Origin: DATLGB01 sp963724135
GTDB lineage: Bacteria; Actinomycetota; Thermoleophilia; Solirubrobacterales; Solirubrobacteraceae
Length of the DNA: 64,000 bases
Direction of reading: 5' to 3'
NCBI GenBank assembly: GCA_963724135.1
Contig: CAVRTA010000005.1
Location: 496,001 to 560,000 of the forward strand
The translations under genes were made by a program, and so were the position numbers. This document shows, piece by piece, positions 7,574-16,382 of the stretch. How positions within the stretch are numbered: the first letter of the stretch is position 1; every line of letters begins with the position of its first letter. The notes under the pieces are model-generated. The model made no database searches and was not told the DNA's origin. It saw only the letters and a list, made by a program, of their open reading frames with translations.

Positions 7574-8635
7574 TCAGTCGGAACCGCCCCCGGTTGAAGC
7601 GACCATGGTGTCCGAATGGCTCTGGCCGGTGGAGTCCGTGACCGTGAGGGTCGCGAAGGTCCCTTCCTGGCTTCCGTCCGGGGCGGCCACGGAGGTCGGG
7701 GGATCGGTCGTCCAGTTCCCGCTTGCCCCACCGATCGTCGACGTCCCGTTGGTGAAGCCGATCGACCAGCTCGTGATGTCCTCGTCCGGGTCGGTGCTGC
7801 TCGTGCCCCGGAAGCGGAAGGCGGGACCGACCGACGAGTCGTCGACGAACAACACCGAGCCGGCGCTCAGCCAGGTGGTCCTGGGGGCGGACTCAGAGCA
7901 CCGCCAGGCATCCGCGGCCGCATCGACCAGCACGCAGTCCGCCGGGGCCAGGATCTCCAGGACCGCGGTCGGCGGGCGGCTCAACCGCGCGCAGTTCTCG
8001 GCACCGGCAACCGCCTCCGCCAGCACCACGCCGGCGCCGTCAAGGGGCGCGAATTCCGGGGCGCTCAACTCCAGGGCGCGCTGGGTGATCACGCCGCCGA
8101 CGAGGATCGTGCGGTTCAGGTAGAGCGTAAGGGGGCCGAGCGGCAGCGTCAGCGGCTCCCGAATGGTCAGCGGCGGACCTCCGTTGACGCTCAGACGAGC
8201 CACCGTGGACGAGCTCGTCAGGACGGGCTTGCCTGACGCGTGATCGCAGGACGCGGTCGCCACCGCCTCGACCATGCCGACTTCGAGCTTGAGCGCGCCA
8301 AGCTTGATCACCGCACGCGAGGCCGAGGCCTCCGCTTGCGCGCCTTCGACTCCGTCTGGATCCGCGACCGTCCGCGCGTCCAGGACACTCCCTGAGACCC
8401 CGGCGGCGCCTGGCGGCTGCATGCCGGAGCTAGTGCCGTCCGCGCAGGGACTGCCGGGTGCATTCGCGATCTGCGGCTCGGAGGCCACAGCCGGGTTACC
8501 CGCGGATACCCGCAACGCGCTGGCGCGGCACGAGTACGCGTCCAGCCTACACCGGCTTCGGGCGATTCCCAACCCTCGGGGCACTCGTGGGTAGCCGTGG
8601 TCTGGTTTACATCCAATGGATGCGCCAGGCGCCAC
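7574..8635 (-). CDS. Choice-of-anchor P-like surface protein with PKD-like C-terminus, 5' end doubtful
   Basis: 353 residues from a GTG at 8635. From about residue 32 it reads D-A-Y-S-C-R-A-S-A-L-R-V, the mature start typical of choice-of-anchor P proteins. Small-residue-rich beta repeats follow to about 250, with a PKD-like domain at 255-345 (S-T-D-P-D-E-D, L-T-V-T-D-S-T-G-Q). Such proteins are exported, yet the 31 residues before the mature start are polar and contain no signal peptide. Either the 5' end has been lost or a frame error hides it. Confidence 0.55.
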   Translation of the reverse strand: MAPGASIGCKPDHGYPRVPRGLGIARSRCRLDAYSCRASALRVSAGNPAVASEPQIANAPGSPCADGTSSGMQPPGAAGVSGSVLDARTVADPDGVEGAQAEASASRAVIKLGALKLEVGMVEAVATASCDHASGKPVLTSSSTVARLSVNGGPPLTIREPLTLPLGPLTLYLNRTILVGGVITQRALELSAPEFAPLDGAGVVLAEAVAGAENCARLSRPPTAVLEILAPADCVLVDAAADAWRCSESAPRTTWLSAGSVLFVDDSSVGPAFRFRGTSSTDPDEDITSWSIGFTNGTSTIGGASGNWTTDPPTSVAAPDGSQEGTFATLTVTDSTGQSHSDTMVASTGGGSD

Positions 8636-8657
8636 GGCCGTGAGTTGATAGGACGGG

Positions 8658-9443
8658 CTACGAGCCGTCCGGCGACAGGACGCTCACGACGGCCGCACGC
8701 ATGTGCCGCTCGATCGTCAGGCACGAGTCGTGGCCGAGGCGCCAGCAGCCGGCGTCGATGCGCTCGACGGTCCCTTCGTCGGCGAGTGCCTGCAGCGCGA
8801 GGCTCACGGTGGGGCGCCGCGCCCCGATCAGGCGCCCGATCAGCTCGTGCGTCAGCTGCAGCCGCACGATCACGCCCTCGGGTCGCACCACGCCCCAGCG
8901 GTCCGCAAGCTGCCACAGCAGCGCTAGAACGCGCTGCTCGGCGCGCGGCAGGCTGACGATCGCGGTTCGCAACGTGGACTCCTCGAGCTGGTCGGTCAGG
9001 CGCTCCTGCACGACCTCCGCCAGACCGGGCCATTTGCGGGCCATCTGTGCGAAGCGACCATCGAGGACCGCGATCACGGCACCGCCGGGGCCGCACGTCC
9101 ACGTCGAGCTGAAGGGGAGGCTCCCGTTGGCGCCGCGCCAGGGATGGAGGATGTCGCCGGGCCCGAACAGATGGCCGCTCGCCCGCCCGCCCACCACGAC
9201 GTCACGTACGATCACGCCGTGTAGCAGCCACGCGGCGCGCGGTGCCGGCTGAACGAGCTGGGTGTCGGCGGGAGACCAGGTCCCCGCGGGAAGGCGGTGC
9301 GCAGTTGCGACCGTGAGCCGCTCGGCGAGCGCGCGCTCCGCCACCGGAATGGCGCCCAGCAGTTCCTGACCGAGGTCCCCCAGCTTGAGGGGAGGTTCGG
9401 GCGGAGGGGTGGGTTCGAGCTGCTCGGAGACGACTTCGGCCAC
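8658..9443 (-). CDS. Crp/Fnr-family transcription regulator
   Basis: 261 residues. Residues about 25-150 form a cyclic-nucleotide-binding-like beta-barrel, with G-P-G-D-I at about 94 and L-D-G-R-F. The C-terminal winged helix reads L-T-H-E-L-I-G-R-L-I-G-A-R-R-P-T-V-S and then L-A-D-E-G-T-V-E-R, a clear HTH_Crp recognition region. The Cys residues are not arranged as in FNR iron-sulphur sensors. The canonical cAMP-contact residues are not evident, so the ligand is unknown. It is transcribed alone toward the anchor-P-like gene, which starts 22 nt downstream. Confidence 0.8.
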   Translation of the reverse strand: MAEVVSEQLEPTPPPEPPLKLGDLGQELLGAIPVAERALAERLTVATAHRLPAGTWSPADTQLVQPAPRAAWLLHGVIVRDVVVGGRASGHLFGPGDILHPWRGANGSLPFSSTWTCGPGGAVIAVLDGRFAQMARKWPGLAEVVQERLTDQLEESTLRTAIVSLPRAEQRVLALLWQLADRWGVVRPEGVIVRLQLTHELIGRLIGARRPTVSLALQALADEGTVERIDAGCWRLGHDSCLTIERHMRAAVVSVLSPDGS

Positions 9444-9768
9444 GGCGGAACTCCAGATCTACCAGCTGTGATCGGGGCTCCGCTCGACCCTCACCAGGCT
9501 CTGCGTCGCTTCCGTACCTCCCGCCTGCCGGCCCCCGAAGGTGCCCGCCGACTCACGCAATGATAGTCACTGACACGCGGTGAGAAAGCAGTGCAGGGCG
9601 GGCCCGCCGCGGTGGCCGGGGAGGAACGGACGGCCACCACGAGGAGAGTCGGCAACGGGCCGCCCGTGCACTGTGAGCGGACACCGGCCGCCAACGGCCG
9701 CGTCCGCTCTTACAGGGTCCCCCGTGGCGCGGCGCTCGACACCGTTCAGGTTGCTCCTCAACCAGCCC
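9444..9768. other. Intergenic region holding two strong hairpins
   Basis: No gene is supported. An inverted repeat AGTGCAGGGCGG-CCCG (9590-9606) pairs with 9656-9672, with a nested GTGGCC/GGCCAC (9612-9617/9632-9637). Next to it GAGCGGAC/GTCCGCTC (9675-9682/9702-9709) forms a second hairpin with inner CGGCCG pairs. Both lie between the stop of the DUF2294 gene and the start of the Crp gene on the minus strand, so termination or leader structure is likely. Confidence 0.5.
9675..9709 (-). terminator. Terminator-like hairpin after the DUF2294 gene
   Basis: An 8-bp stem GAGCGGAC/GTCCGCTC is capped by further G/C pairs. It lies 60-94 nt beyond the minus-strand stop at 9769. There is no T-run; termination is inferred from position and stem strength. 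Confidence 0.4.
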
Positions 9769-10185
9769 CTACGGCTCGGCGTGCTCGATCCGCGACGGAC
9801 CGTCGTAGCCCTCGGGATGCAGCACGAACAGCTCCACCGAGAGCCCGTCGACCTCCGTGTCGATGCCGCTGATGAACGCGCGGACCCTGCGGCCGGTGAT
9901 CTGCTCCACCGGCTCGCAGAACTCGCGCACGCTCGCGTACTGGAAGAACATGCGCGTGTCGCGGAGACGCTGGTGCTCGCCCATGCGGACCAGGTTGCGC
10001 TCGGCGGACGTCAGCGTGCCTTCCAAGGTCACCGTCAGGATGCCGTCTCCGCACCAGTCGGTTCGGGCGTGCGTCGGCCCGCGCCCGAAGAACTCCTTGT
10101 AAAGCCCGACCATGGCGTTCGAGACTTCCATCTGCACGCCCGTACGCTGCTCGGCCTCGGTGGGTTGCTCGTCGTGGGTGGTCAT
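9769..10185 (-). CDS. DUF2294-family protein
   Basis: 138 residues. The segment M-V-G-L-Y-K-E-F-F-G-R-G-P-T-H-A-R-T and, later, G-R-R-V-R-A-F-I-S-G-I-D with V-E-L-F-V-L match the DUF2294 pattern (a K-E-x-x-G-R-G-P-x-x-x-x-T motif). It is a small soluble alpha/beta protein found in many soil bacteria; its function is unknown. The ATG at 10185 is preferred because GGAAGG lies 6 nt upstream. It is transcribed alone; hairpins follow its stop. Confidence 0.75.
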   Translation of the reverse strand: MTTHDEQPTEAEQRTGVQMEVSNAMVGLYKEFFGRGPTHARTDWCGDGILTVTLEGTLTSAERNLVRMGEHQRLRDTRMFFQYASVREFCEPVEQITGRRVRAFISGIDTEVDGLSVELFVLHPEGYDGPSRIEHAEP

Positions 10186-10294
10186 GGCCACCTTCCACTG
10201 GCGTCCCTCTGGGCGGTGACCGCTCCTGTCGAGGGACTAAGGCGAGAGCGTGGCCTGAAGTGTACGGAAGGGCCGCCCGCGGGAGGGTTTGTTT

Positions 10295-11593
10295 CTATGC
10301 GCGCTTCCGCGCGCAGCGCCTGAGCGCTCGCCTGCGCTTCGTGGCCCTCTCGATCCTGCGCGCCTTGGCCCGGCAGGAGGGGCTCCTCGGCCTGGGCACG
10401 GTGATCGGGACGGTCGCCGACGCGGTCACGACCGGCCACAGGTTGTCGGCCACCTCGAGGCGCGCGAGGTAGCGGCCGGGCGTGGTGTAGCGGTGGGTGA
10501 CCCGCGCGCCGCTGGCAGTCGTGCCGTCGTCGAAGTCCCACGTGAACGCTGACGGCGCGCCGTCCGGGTCGGTCGAGCCGGCGGCGTCGAAGGTGACCCG
10601 TCCGCTCCCCGAGGCGGTGGCCTGCGCGACGGGCATCTCGTTGTCGAGCGCGAGCGCGGTCAGGTACGCGGAGAGCAGGGTGTTGTGCATCCCCTGCTCG
10701 ACGAACGGCCTCCCCCCGGCGACGCTGTCCATCGTGGCCAGCGTGTCGTCGGGCATGTGGTAGCCGGGGTAGCTCGACGCGGTGCGCATGCCGGCCCAGC
10801 GCAGCGTGGGGAAACCCTCCACGTCCCAGGAGAGCTCGTCCGAGTTGCGGTCGTTCTGGCCGACGACCTGGACCTTGCCCTCCTCGTCGGGAAAGCCGAG
10901 CACCGAGAAGTTGATGTGGCGCAGCAGGCCCTCGAGTGCGTCGTCGCCGTCGCCGAACCACATGCACAGGCACGTCGTGCCCGCGACCGGAGCCGCGACC
11001 GGATGGGCCAGGCCGACCATGTCGAACCCGAGGACGGCGCGCACCTTCTTGCCCTCGGCCTTGAACCGGGCTGCGTGCGGCGTCGACGACAGGGCGCCCT
11101 CCTCCTCGCCGTTGTACCAGGCGAACGTGATCGTCCGGTTGGTCGGGATCGCCGCGAACGACCTGGCCAGCGCGCGCAGCATGTTGGTGCCCGAGCCGTT
11201 GTCGTAGGTCCCCGTGATCGTCTGCGGGACGGTGTCGTAGTGGGCGATGAGGACGATGTGCTCGTCGGGCTTCGTGCTCCCCTGCCTGGTCGCAACCACG
11301 ACACGGGTGGCGAGCCCCGGCTCCGGCCCGAGGGCGGGCAGAGCGACGATCTCGGACTGATAACCGAGCGACGCGGCCTCGTCGCGCAGCATCGCCGCCG
11401 CGCTCATCTCGCTGGCGCTACCGGTCACGCGGAGGGGGAACGCCGTCGCGAAGGCGTCGAGGGTCGAGACCAGCTCGGCGCCGGTGACCGGCGGCGGCGG
11501 CAGCTTGGCGACGTCGAAGTACGCGCTCGCGCGGGCGGGCGCGAGCACAACGGCGAGCAGGATCAGCGCAGGCGCCAGGCGGCGGAACGTCAT
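10295..11593 (-). CDS. Secreted M28-family zinc peptidase with PKD domain
   Basis: 432 residues. The signal peptide FRRLAPALILLAVVLAPARA is followed by an M28 peptidase domain. Its zinc and catalytic residues are visible: A-H-Y-D-T-V (about 120), D-N-G-S-G-T, N-G-E-E-E-G-A (about 175), G-F-D-M-V-G and a late Y-H-M-P-D-D-T. A PKD domain (about 325-400, F-D-F-D-D-G-T-like) and a very basic tail follow. It probably removes N-terminal amino acids from peptides outside the cell. Compared with simple M28 enzymes it has an added PKD module and an Arg-rich end that could bind the wall. Confidence 0.85.
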   Translation of the reverse strand: MTFRRLAPALILLAVVLAPARASAYFDVAKLPPPPVTGAELVSTLDAFATAFPLRVTGSASEMSAAAMLRDEAASLGYQSEIVALPALGPEPGLATRVVVATRQGSTKPDEHIVLIAHYDTVPQTITGTYDNGSGTNMLRALARSFAAIPTNRTITFAWYNGEEEGALSSTPHAARFKAEGKKVRAVLGFDMVGLAHPVAAPVAGTTCLCMWFGDGDDALEGLLRHINFSVLGFPDEEGKVQVVGQNDRNSDELSWDVEGFPTLRWAGMRTASSYPGYHMPDDTLATMDSVAGGRPFVEQGMHNTLLSAYLTALALDNEMPVAQATASGSGRVTFDAAGSTDPDGAPSAFTWDFDDGTTASGARVTHRYTTPGRYLARLEVADNLWPVVTASATVPITVPRPRSPSCRAKARRIERATKRRRALRRCARKRA

Positions 11594-11657
11594 CACCCAG
11601 CCTCAACGCGCGCCCCCGGCGGATCTGGCGCGGACAGATCCGGGTAGGGCCGGTCAT

Positions 11658-12026
11658 ATGCCTTCAGACCGCACGCTGATCACCGTGGCCGAGCTCGTCA
11701 ACCGGGCGGTCGACGTCGTCGACCCGACCGGCGCCGACCCTGCCGTGGCCGAGTTCGCCGCCCGCTACGAGGACGAGGACGCGCCGGTGCGCGGTGTGCT
11801 CGAGCAGCTACCGGAGCTCATCCGCTGGGGCGCGGACGAGCATCCGCCGGTGGTCGTCGCGCAGGCCATCGTTCTCTACCTGGGGCACCGGCTCGACCAG
11901 TTCGACGACGACCCCGAGTCGCTCCTGCGGCTGGTCGCGCGCGCGGAGTTCGAGGAGCGCGCGGAGCCGCCGGTGGCGCAGTGGTTCGCCGAGCACGGCG
12001 TCGAGGGCGTGGCCGCGACCCCCTAG
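11658..12026 (+). CDS. Conserved hypothetical acidic protein, 122 aa
   Basis: Starts MPSDRTLITVAELVNRAVDV and is rich in Asp/Glu and Ala, with predicted helices and no signal or membrane segment. It contains C-free repeats such as D-E-D-A-P-V-R-G-V and W-F-A-E-H-G-V. I do not recognise a domain. It is divergent from the M28 peptidase (64-nt gap) and its stop overlaps the stop of the converging ceramidase-like gene by 3 nt. Confidence 0.55.
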   Translation: MPSDRTLITVAELVNRAVDVVDPTGADPAVAEFAARYEDEDAPVRGVLEQLPELIRWGADEHPPVVVAQAIVLYLGHRLDQFDDDPESLLRLVARAEFEERAEPPVAQWFAEHGVEGVAATP

Positions 12027-13474
12027 CGGCGCTCGGGCGGCGCGCCGACCCCGTCCGCCGCGGTCAGCGGCCCGCAGGCCGGGTCGCGCGCCGCGGCGGT
12101 GAAGCGCAGCTTCAGCGCCGCCTTCTGGATGGTGCAGGCGACGTGCGTGCCGATCGTCGGGGAGACCATCAGCGTCCAGTGGTCGGTGCAGGCGTTGTCG
12201 TAGGGGACGCCGAAGGCCGACAGCGCCTGCTCCTCCGGACAGCCCGCGAGGAAGAACGCGCCCTCGGACGCCACCTGCGGATAGTGGTCGAGCGGGCGCA
12301 GCATGTAGCCGAGGAAGTCGTTGGACGCGCCGAGGTGGAAGTGGACGCGCGCGCCGGTGACGCCGCCCTCGTCGCGCAGGTACTGCTGGAGCTCAGGGAA
12401 GGACTCGCCGGGCGCGACGCCGAGGAAGACGTCGCCGATGCGGGCGGCGCCGGCGTAGGTGCCGATCAGCGAGCCGTTCAGCCAGGGCGGGCGGATGTCG
12501 CGGTCGATCGAGAGGTCGTAGCCGCCCGCGTCGATCGTCCCCTCGGGGATCAGGTTGGCGAGCAGGATCGGCTGGCCGATCGGCTCGGTGATGAACGTCG
12601 TCCGCGCGTCGACGCGGCCGCGTACGAGAGCGCCGTCCGCGGTCGCCTGCGCGATCAGCGCCTCCAGGCGGGAGCGCGCCTGCGCCTCCCCCGCGTCGCC
12701 GTCCTCGCTGGCACCGAAGTCCTCGCGGCCGAGCGTCCCCACCGACCCCATGCCGGTGCCCCCGAAGCGTGTCTCGGCGAGCCGCGCCGCCCACTCGGGC
12801 CAGTCGCCCGAGGCACCCTTGTTCGACGAGCCGAGCACCGTCGCGTGCGGCGAGTAGTTGGCCAGCGTCGCGATCCGCTTCCCCGTGCGCTGGGAGTCCG
12901 CCCACAGCAGGCGGAACTCGTCGTCGGTCTCGAGGTTCGGCTCGGACGCGTAGGACGAGGTGATGCCGGGGCCGTCGGCGGTGCCGACGCGCAGGACCGC
13001 GTTGCGCCGCCGTTGCCACGCCAGCGCCCCGGCGTCGACCGCGGCCTTCTGCAGTTGCTTCAGATACCAGGTCGGCACGCCGCCCCAGATCCCGATCGTG
13101 TCCGGCCCCGCGTGCGAGTGGTCGGACTGCACGATCACGTGGTCGGCCGGCACGCCCGTGCGCTTGGCGATCGCCTGGCGGATGTGGTAGGCGCCGACCC
13201 CGGGCACCGTCTTGTAGGACGCGAACAGCCCGATGTTGGTCGTGTGGACGATGATCAGCGCGCCGCCACGCGCGTCACCGAACGCCAGCGCGCGCGCGTA
13301 GAGCGGATCGCGCACGTGCGTCATCGTTCGCCCGCCGCCCTCGGGGCACGAGCCGTAGCCGCCCAGGCAGATGTTCTGCGGCGGGTCGGCGGGGACCTTC
13401 GCCCCGCCGGCCACGAACGACGCTTCCGCGGGCGCGGCCAGGACCACGAACAGCAGCAGCGCCAGCCGCTTCAG
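12023..13474 (-). CDS. Secreted neutral-ceramidase-like protein, smaller paralogue
   Basis: About 483 residues. The leader KRLALLLFVVLAAPAEA is followed by a neutral/alkaline ceramidase-like domain with V-Q-S-D-H-S-H-A-G-P-D, the zinc-site motif, and T-L-A-N-Y-S-P-H-A-T. Family enzymes cleave the amide bond of ceramides and related N-acyl lipids outside the cell. No ATG, GTG or TTG fits the leader; a CTG at 13474, overlapping the stop of the upstream paralogue, is the best guess and would mean coupling. It is about half the length of the upstream paralogue and lacks its C-terminal beta domain. Confidence 0.7.
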   Translation of the reverse strand: MKRLALLLFVVLAAPAEASFVAGGAKVPADPPQNICLGGYGSCPEGGGRTMTHVRDPLYARALAFGDARGGALIIVHTTNIGLFASYKTVPGVGAYHIRQAIAKRTGVPADHVIVQSDHSHAGPDTIGIWGGVPTWYLKQLQKAAVDAGALAWQRRRNAVLRVGTADGPGITSSYASEPNLETDDEFRLLWADSQRTGKRIATLANYSPHATVLGSSNKGASGDWPEWAARLAETRFGGTGMGSVGTLGREDFGASEDGDAGEAQARSRLEALIAQATADGALVRGRVDARTTFITEPIGQPILLANLIPEGTIDAGGYDLSIDRDIRPPWLNGSLIGTYAGAARIGDVFLGVAPGESFPELQQYLRDEGGVTGARVHFHLGASNDFLGYMLRPLDHYPQVASEGAFFLAGCPEEQALSAFGVPYDNACTDHWTLMVSPTIGTHVACTIQKAALKLRFTAAARDPACGPLTAADGVGAPPERR

Positions 13475-16296
13475 CGCACGACCTCCGCGCTGGCGGAGCC
13501 ATTGCGCTCGTTGAAGGTGTCGCGCAGGGCGCCCGCCGGGATGTGGGCGCGCTCGCCGGGCGCGAGCGCCTCGTCCGTGCGCCAGCGGTCCCCGGTCCAC
13601 GGCCGCGCCGTCAGGCGGCGACCCGACCGAACCTGCACGAAGGCGGAGGCGGGCTGGCCGGCGTCCGCCCACGGCCGGAAGGAGCAGCGCGAGCAGTACA
13701 CCTGCCCGCCCACGAACACCTTGCGCGCGGGGTCGATGAAGCGGAACGGGCTGTCGTAGCTGTCGGGGTAGTCGATGGCGCCGCCGGGCCCGGCGGGACC
13801 GAAGACGAACGACACCCGCCCGTCGGGCTCGACGCGCACGTCGTCGGCGGTCAGGCCCCGCCACGGCCCGACCGCGAACGGCTCGCTCACGAGCCGGTAG
13901 GGCCGGTCGACGCCGCCCGAGCGGTGCCGGCCGTCGACCACGAAGCGGTACTCGCCGGTGGGGGTCGACCGCCGCGGCACGCCGAGCGCGTCGGGCTGCG
14001 CGATGTCCGACGAGAAGGCCTCGAAGGACGCCGTCCAGCGCCACGCGAAGGCGCCCGCGCGCCAGCTGACGAGCTCCTCGGGCTTCGGGAACGCGACCGT
14101 CAGCTGCACGTCGCCGGTCGTGTCGCCGTACGGCTGCCAGGCCGTGCCGACACGCCGCTCCACGCGCACGTCGGGCAGGTCGGTGTAGTTGGAGCCCCCG
14201 ATGAACGAGAGGTGGGCAGCGCCGAAGCGCGTGATGTCCAGGGGCTGTGCGTGGATCGCGGGGGCCCCGCCCTCGTCGGGGATCCCGCCCCCGTAGGCCG
14301 CCGTGTAGGCGCGCGCGAGCTCACCGAGCCCGTCGGCGACGACCTTCGCGCGCGCCGACTCGGCCACCATCGCCAGGTCCGCCGGCGACAGCTGCACCGG
14401 TGGCGCTCCGTTGAGCGACGCCGCCATCCGGCTCAGCCGCGTGGCCAGGAAGTCCGCCCCGTGCGGCCCGAGCCCGTTGAGCGCCTTGCGGTAGTGGTCG
14501 TGCGAGCGCATCTCGCGGTACTCGGGCGTGTAGCCCCAGTAGTCGTTGCCCATTCCCACCGCGATCGGGAGGCGGTAGCCGTGCTGCGTGTGCTCCTCGT
14601 GCGTGAAGTTGCCCTTGATGCGCGCCGGGTCGGCCGGCTCGGCCTCGGAGCCGAGCGTCGCCAGGTCCGTCTCCCACCCGCGCGCGTCGTTGTTGATCTG
14701 CGCCCGGAAGCGGCGGTAGGTGCGGTCGGAGATCGGCGGCAGGTCGACGGACGGGTTCTGCGGGTTCGCGCACGACCACTCCGCGCCGGAGCGCACGCAC
14801 CAGTCGCGTCCGGCCGGCGTCTTCGTGCGCGCCCAGTCCCACCCCACCCACAGGTTGTTCGCGACCCGGTCGAGCCGGCTCTCGATGTTCAGCGCCGTGT
14901 CGGTGAACTGCTCGCAGGGGCAGATCGTCACCCCGACGCCGCCGAGCTTGATCGCCATCAGGTGCACCATCGCCGTCTCCTCGACCGCGGTCAGCGCGGT
15001 CGCGCTGTAGGTCTCGGGCACCGGGACGCCTGCTTCCTTGAGCTGGTCGTACATCTTCGACGTGTGGGGCGTCAGCGGCTCGGTGGCGTCGGTCGACTGG
15101 CAGTCGGGCAGGCCGAGCACCGGGATGCGCGGGTCGCCGTGGAACATGCTGGCGGTGTTGCAGTTGGAGACGCCCGGGTACGGGCGCGTGGCCGGCGGCG
15201 CGAACCGCTTCGACACCACCGCCACGTCGAAGTCCTCGACGTAGGGCTGGTGGTAGTCGGGCCGCGGCGGGCGCCCCCGCTCGATCGCGATCAGCGCACC
15301 CTCGATCGCGGAGGCGAGCAGCCGCGCGCCGCGGTCGAGCTGGCCGAAGCCGTTGTCCTGGAACTCGCGCCGGGCCTCGGGCGCGTGCACCCGCGTGTCC
15401 TTGTGCGGGCCGGACGCGCCGGTCTCGCGCTGGCTGAACACGCTGACCGTCCCGAGCCGGCGGTCGACCATCCGCGCCGCCGCCTGCGTGATGTCGCCGT
15501 TGATGAGGTCGTAGCCCCACGTGAACTCCGGATGGAGCCCCAGCGTGACCCAGTTGGCCATCGGCTTCGGTCGCGCGGGGTCGGACACGTCGTCGAAGCG
15601 CACGACGGTGAGCTCACGCGTCGTGTGGGCGTAGGGCTGCCCGGCTGGCGTCCCGTCGTCGCCGACCTTCGGCCCGTACGTGTGCGACTGGATCTCGTTG
15701 AAGGTGGTCGTGACGCCGCCCATGCGCACGGGGACGAGCCGGCCGCTGGCGGCGATCACCGCGTCCGCCATCTGCCGTGCCATGTACTCGTAGAAGCGCA
15801 GGTCGATGACGTCCTGGAAGATCGCGGTGCCCCACCCCGGCGTCGAGTAGTAGGGCGTGTTGTGGTTGTGCGACGCGGTGACGGCGAGGTTGTTCGCGTT
15901 GATGCCGGTGCGCGGCCCGTCCTCGAGCCCGAGCCGGACGAGACGGTCGTGCTCGGCGAGCAGGCTGGCCACGCGGCGGTTGAGCAGGTCCTGCGGGAGG
16001 TAGAGGTCGTTGGCGACGATCGCCACCCGGTCGCCCTGCGTGTCCACGACCACCAGCGCGCGCGTGGACGTCCGCAGCCCGACGCCGTCGGAAATCCGCT
16101 TCTTGGTCGTGTGCGCGTACGGGTCGATGCCGTCGGCGCCGACCGGCCCGGTGTCGTCGGTGAACTGCCCGGCGGAGGCGCCGACGTGCCAGGTCGCGTC
16201 CTTCACCGCGACGCCGGCGCGCGTGTCCGCTGCGTGAGCAGCGGCAGGGGCGAGCGCGAGCAAGAGCACCGACAGCACAATCCCCACCCGGACCAC
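13471..16296 (-). CDS. Secreted neutral/alkaline ceramidase-like protein
   Basis: 941 residues. The signal peptide MVRVGIVLSVLLLALAPAAA is followed by a neutral ceramidase N-terminal domain with N-D-L-Y-L-P, A-S-H-N-H-N-T-P (zinc-type motif, about residue 140) and W-V-T-L-G-L-H-P-E-F. The C-terminal third is beta-rich with F-R-F-I-D-P and C-S-R-C motifs. The predicted role is hydrolysis of N-acyl sphingoid or similar lipids outside the cell. It starts 86 nt from the divergent nadE and overlaps the smaller paralogue, so the two form a tandem operon. Confidence 0.75.
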   Translation of the reverse strand: MVRVGIVLSVLLLALAPAAAHAADTRAGVAVKDATWHVGASAGQFTDDTGPVGADGIDPYAHTTKKRISDGVGLRTSTRALVVVDTQGDRVAIVANDLYLPQDLLNRRVASLLAEHDRLVRLGLEDGPRTGINANNLAVTASHNHNTPYYSTPGWGTAIFQDVIDLRFYEYMARQMADAVIAASGRLVPVRMGGVTTTFNEIQSHTYGPKVGDDGTPAGQPYAHTTRELTVVRFDDVSDPARPKPMANWVTLGLHPEFTWGYDLINGDITQAAARMVDRRLGTVSVFSQRETGASGPHKDTRVHAPEARREFQDNGFGQLDRGARLLASAIEGALIAIERGRPPRPDYHQPYVEDFDVAVVSKRFAPPATRPYPGVSNCNTASMFHGDPRIPVLGLPDCQSTDATEPLTPHTSKMYDQLKEAGVPVPETYSATALTAVEETAMVHLMAIKLGGVGVTICPCEQFTDTALNIESRLDRVANNLWVGWDWARTKTPAGRDWCVRSGAEWSCANPQNPSVDLPPISDRTYRRFRAQINNDARGWETDLATLGSEAEPADPARIKGNFTHEEHTQHGYRLPIAVGMGNDYWGYTPEYREMRSHDHYRKALNGLGPHGADFLATRLSRMAASLNGAPPVQLSPADLAMVAESARAKVVADGLGELARAYTAAYGGGIPDEGGAPAIHAQPLDITRFGAAHLSFIGGSNYTDLPDVRVERRVGTAWQPYGDTTGDVQLTVAFPKPEELVSWRAGAFAWRWTASFEAFSSDIAQPDALGVPRRSTPTGEYRFVVDGRHRSGGVDRPYRLVSEPFAVGPWRGLTADDVRVEPDGRVSFVFGPAGPGGAIDYPDSYDSPFRFIDPARKVFVGGQVYCSRCSFRPWADAGQPASAFVQVRSGRRLTARPWTGDRWRTDEALAPGERAHIPAGALRDTFNERNGSASAEVVR

Positions 16297-16382
16297 GTCT
16301 GCATGAACGCTCGCGTTCGGCAGAACTTGCGGGTCGGCTCGACTCGAGCGCTCGGCCGCCGTAGCGTAAGACCCGGAAGAGC
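16297..16382. promoter_or_regulatory. Divergent promoter region between nadE and the ceramidase operon
   Basis: This 86-nt gap separates two divergent ATG starts and must contain promoters for both. I see no recognisable -35/-10 pair or operator. The stretch CGAACGCTCGCGTTCGG near 16304-16320 is a short inverted repeat (CGAACGC/GCGTTCG) that might be a binding site. Confidence 0.35.
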
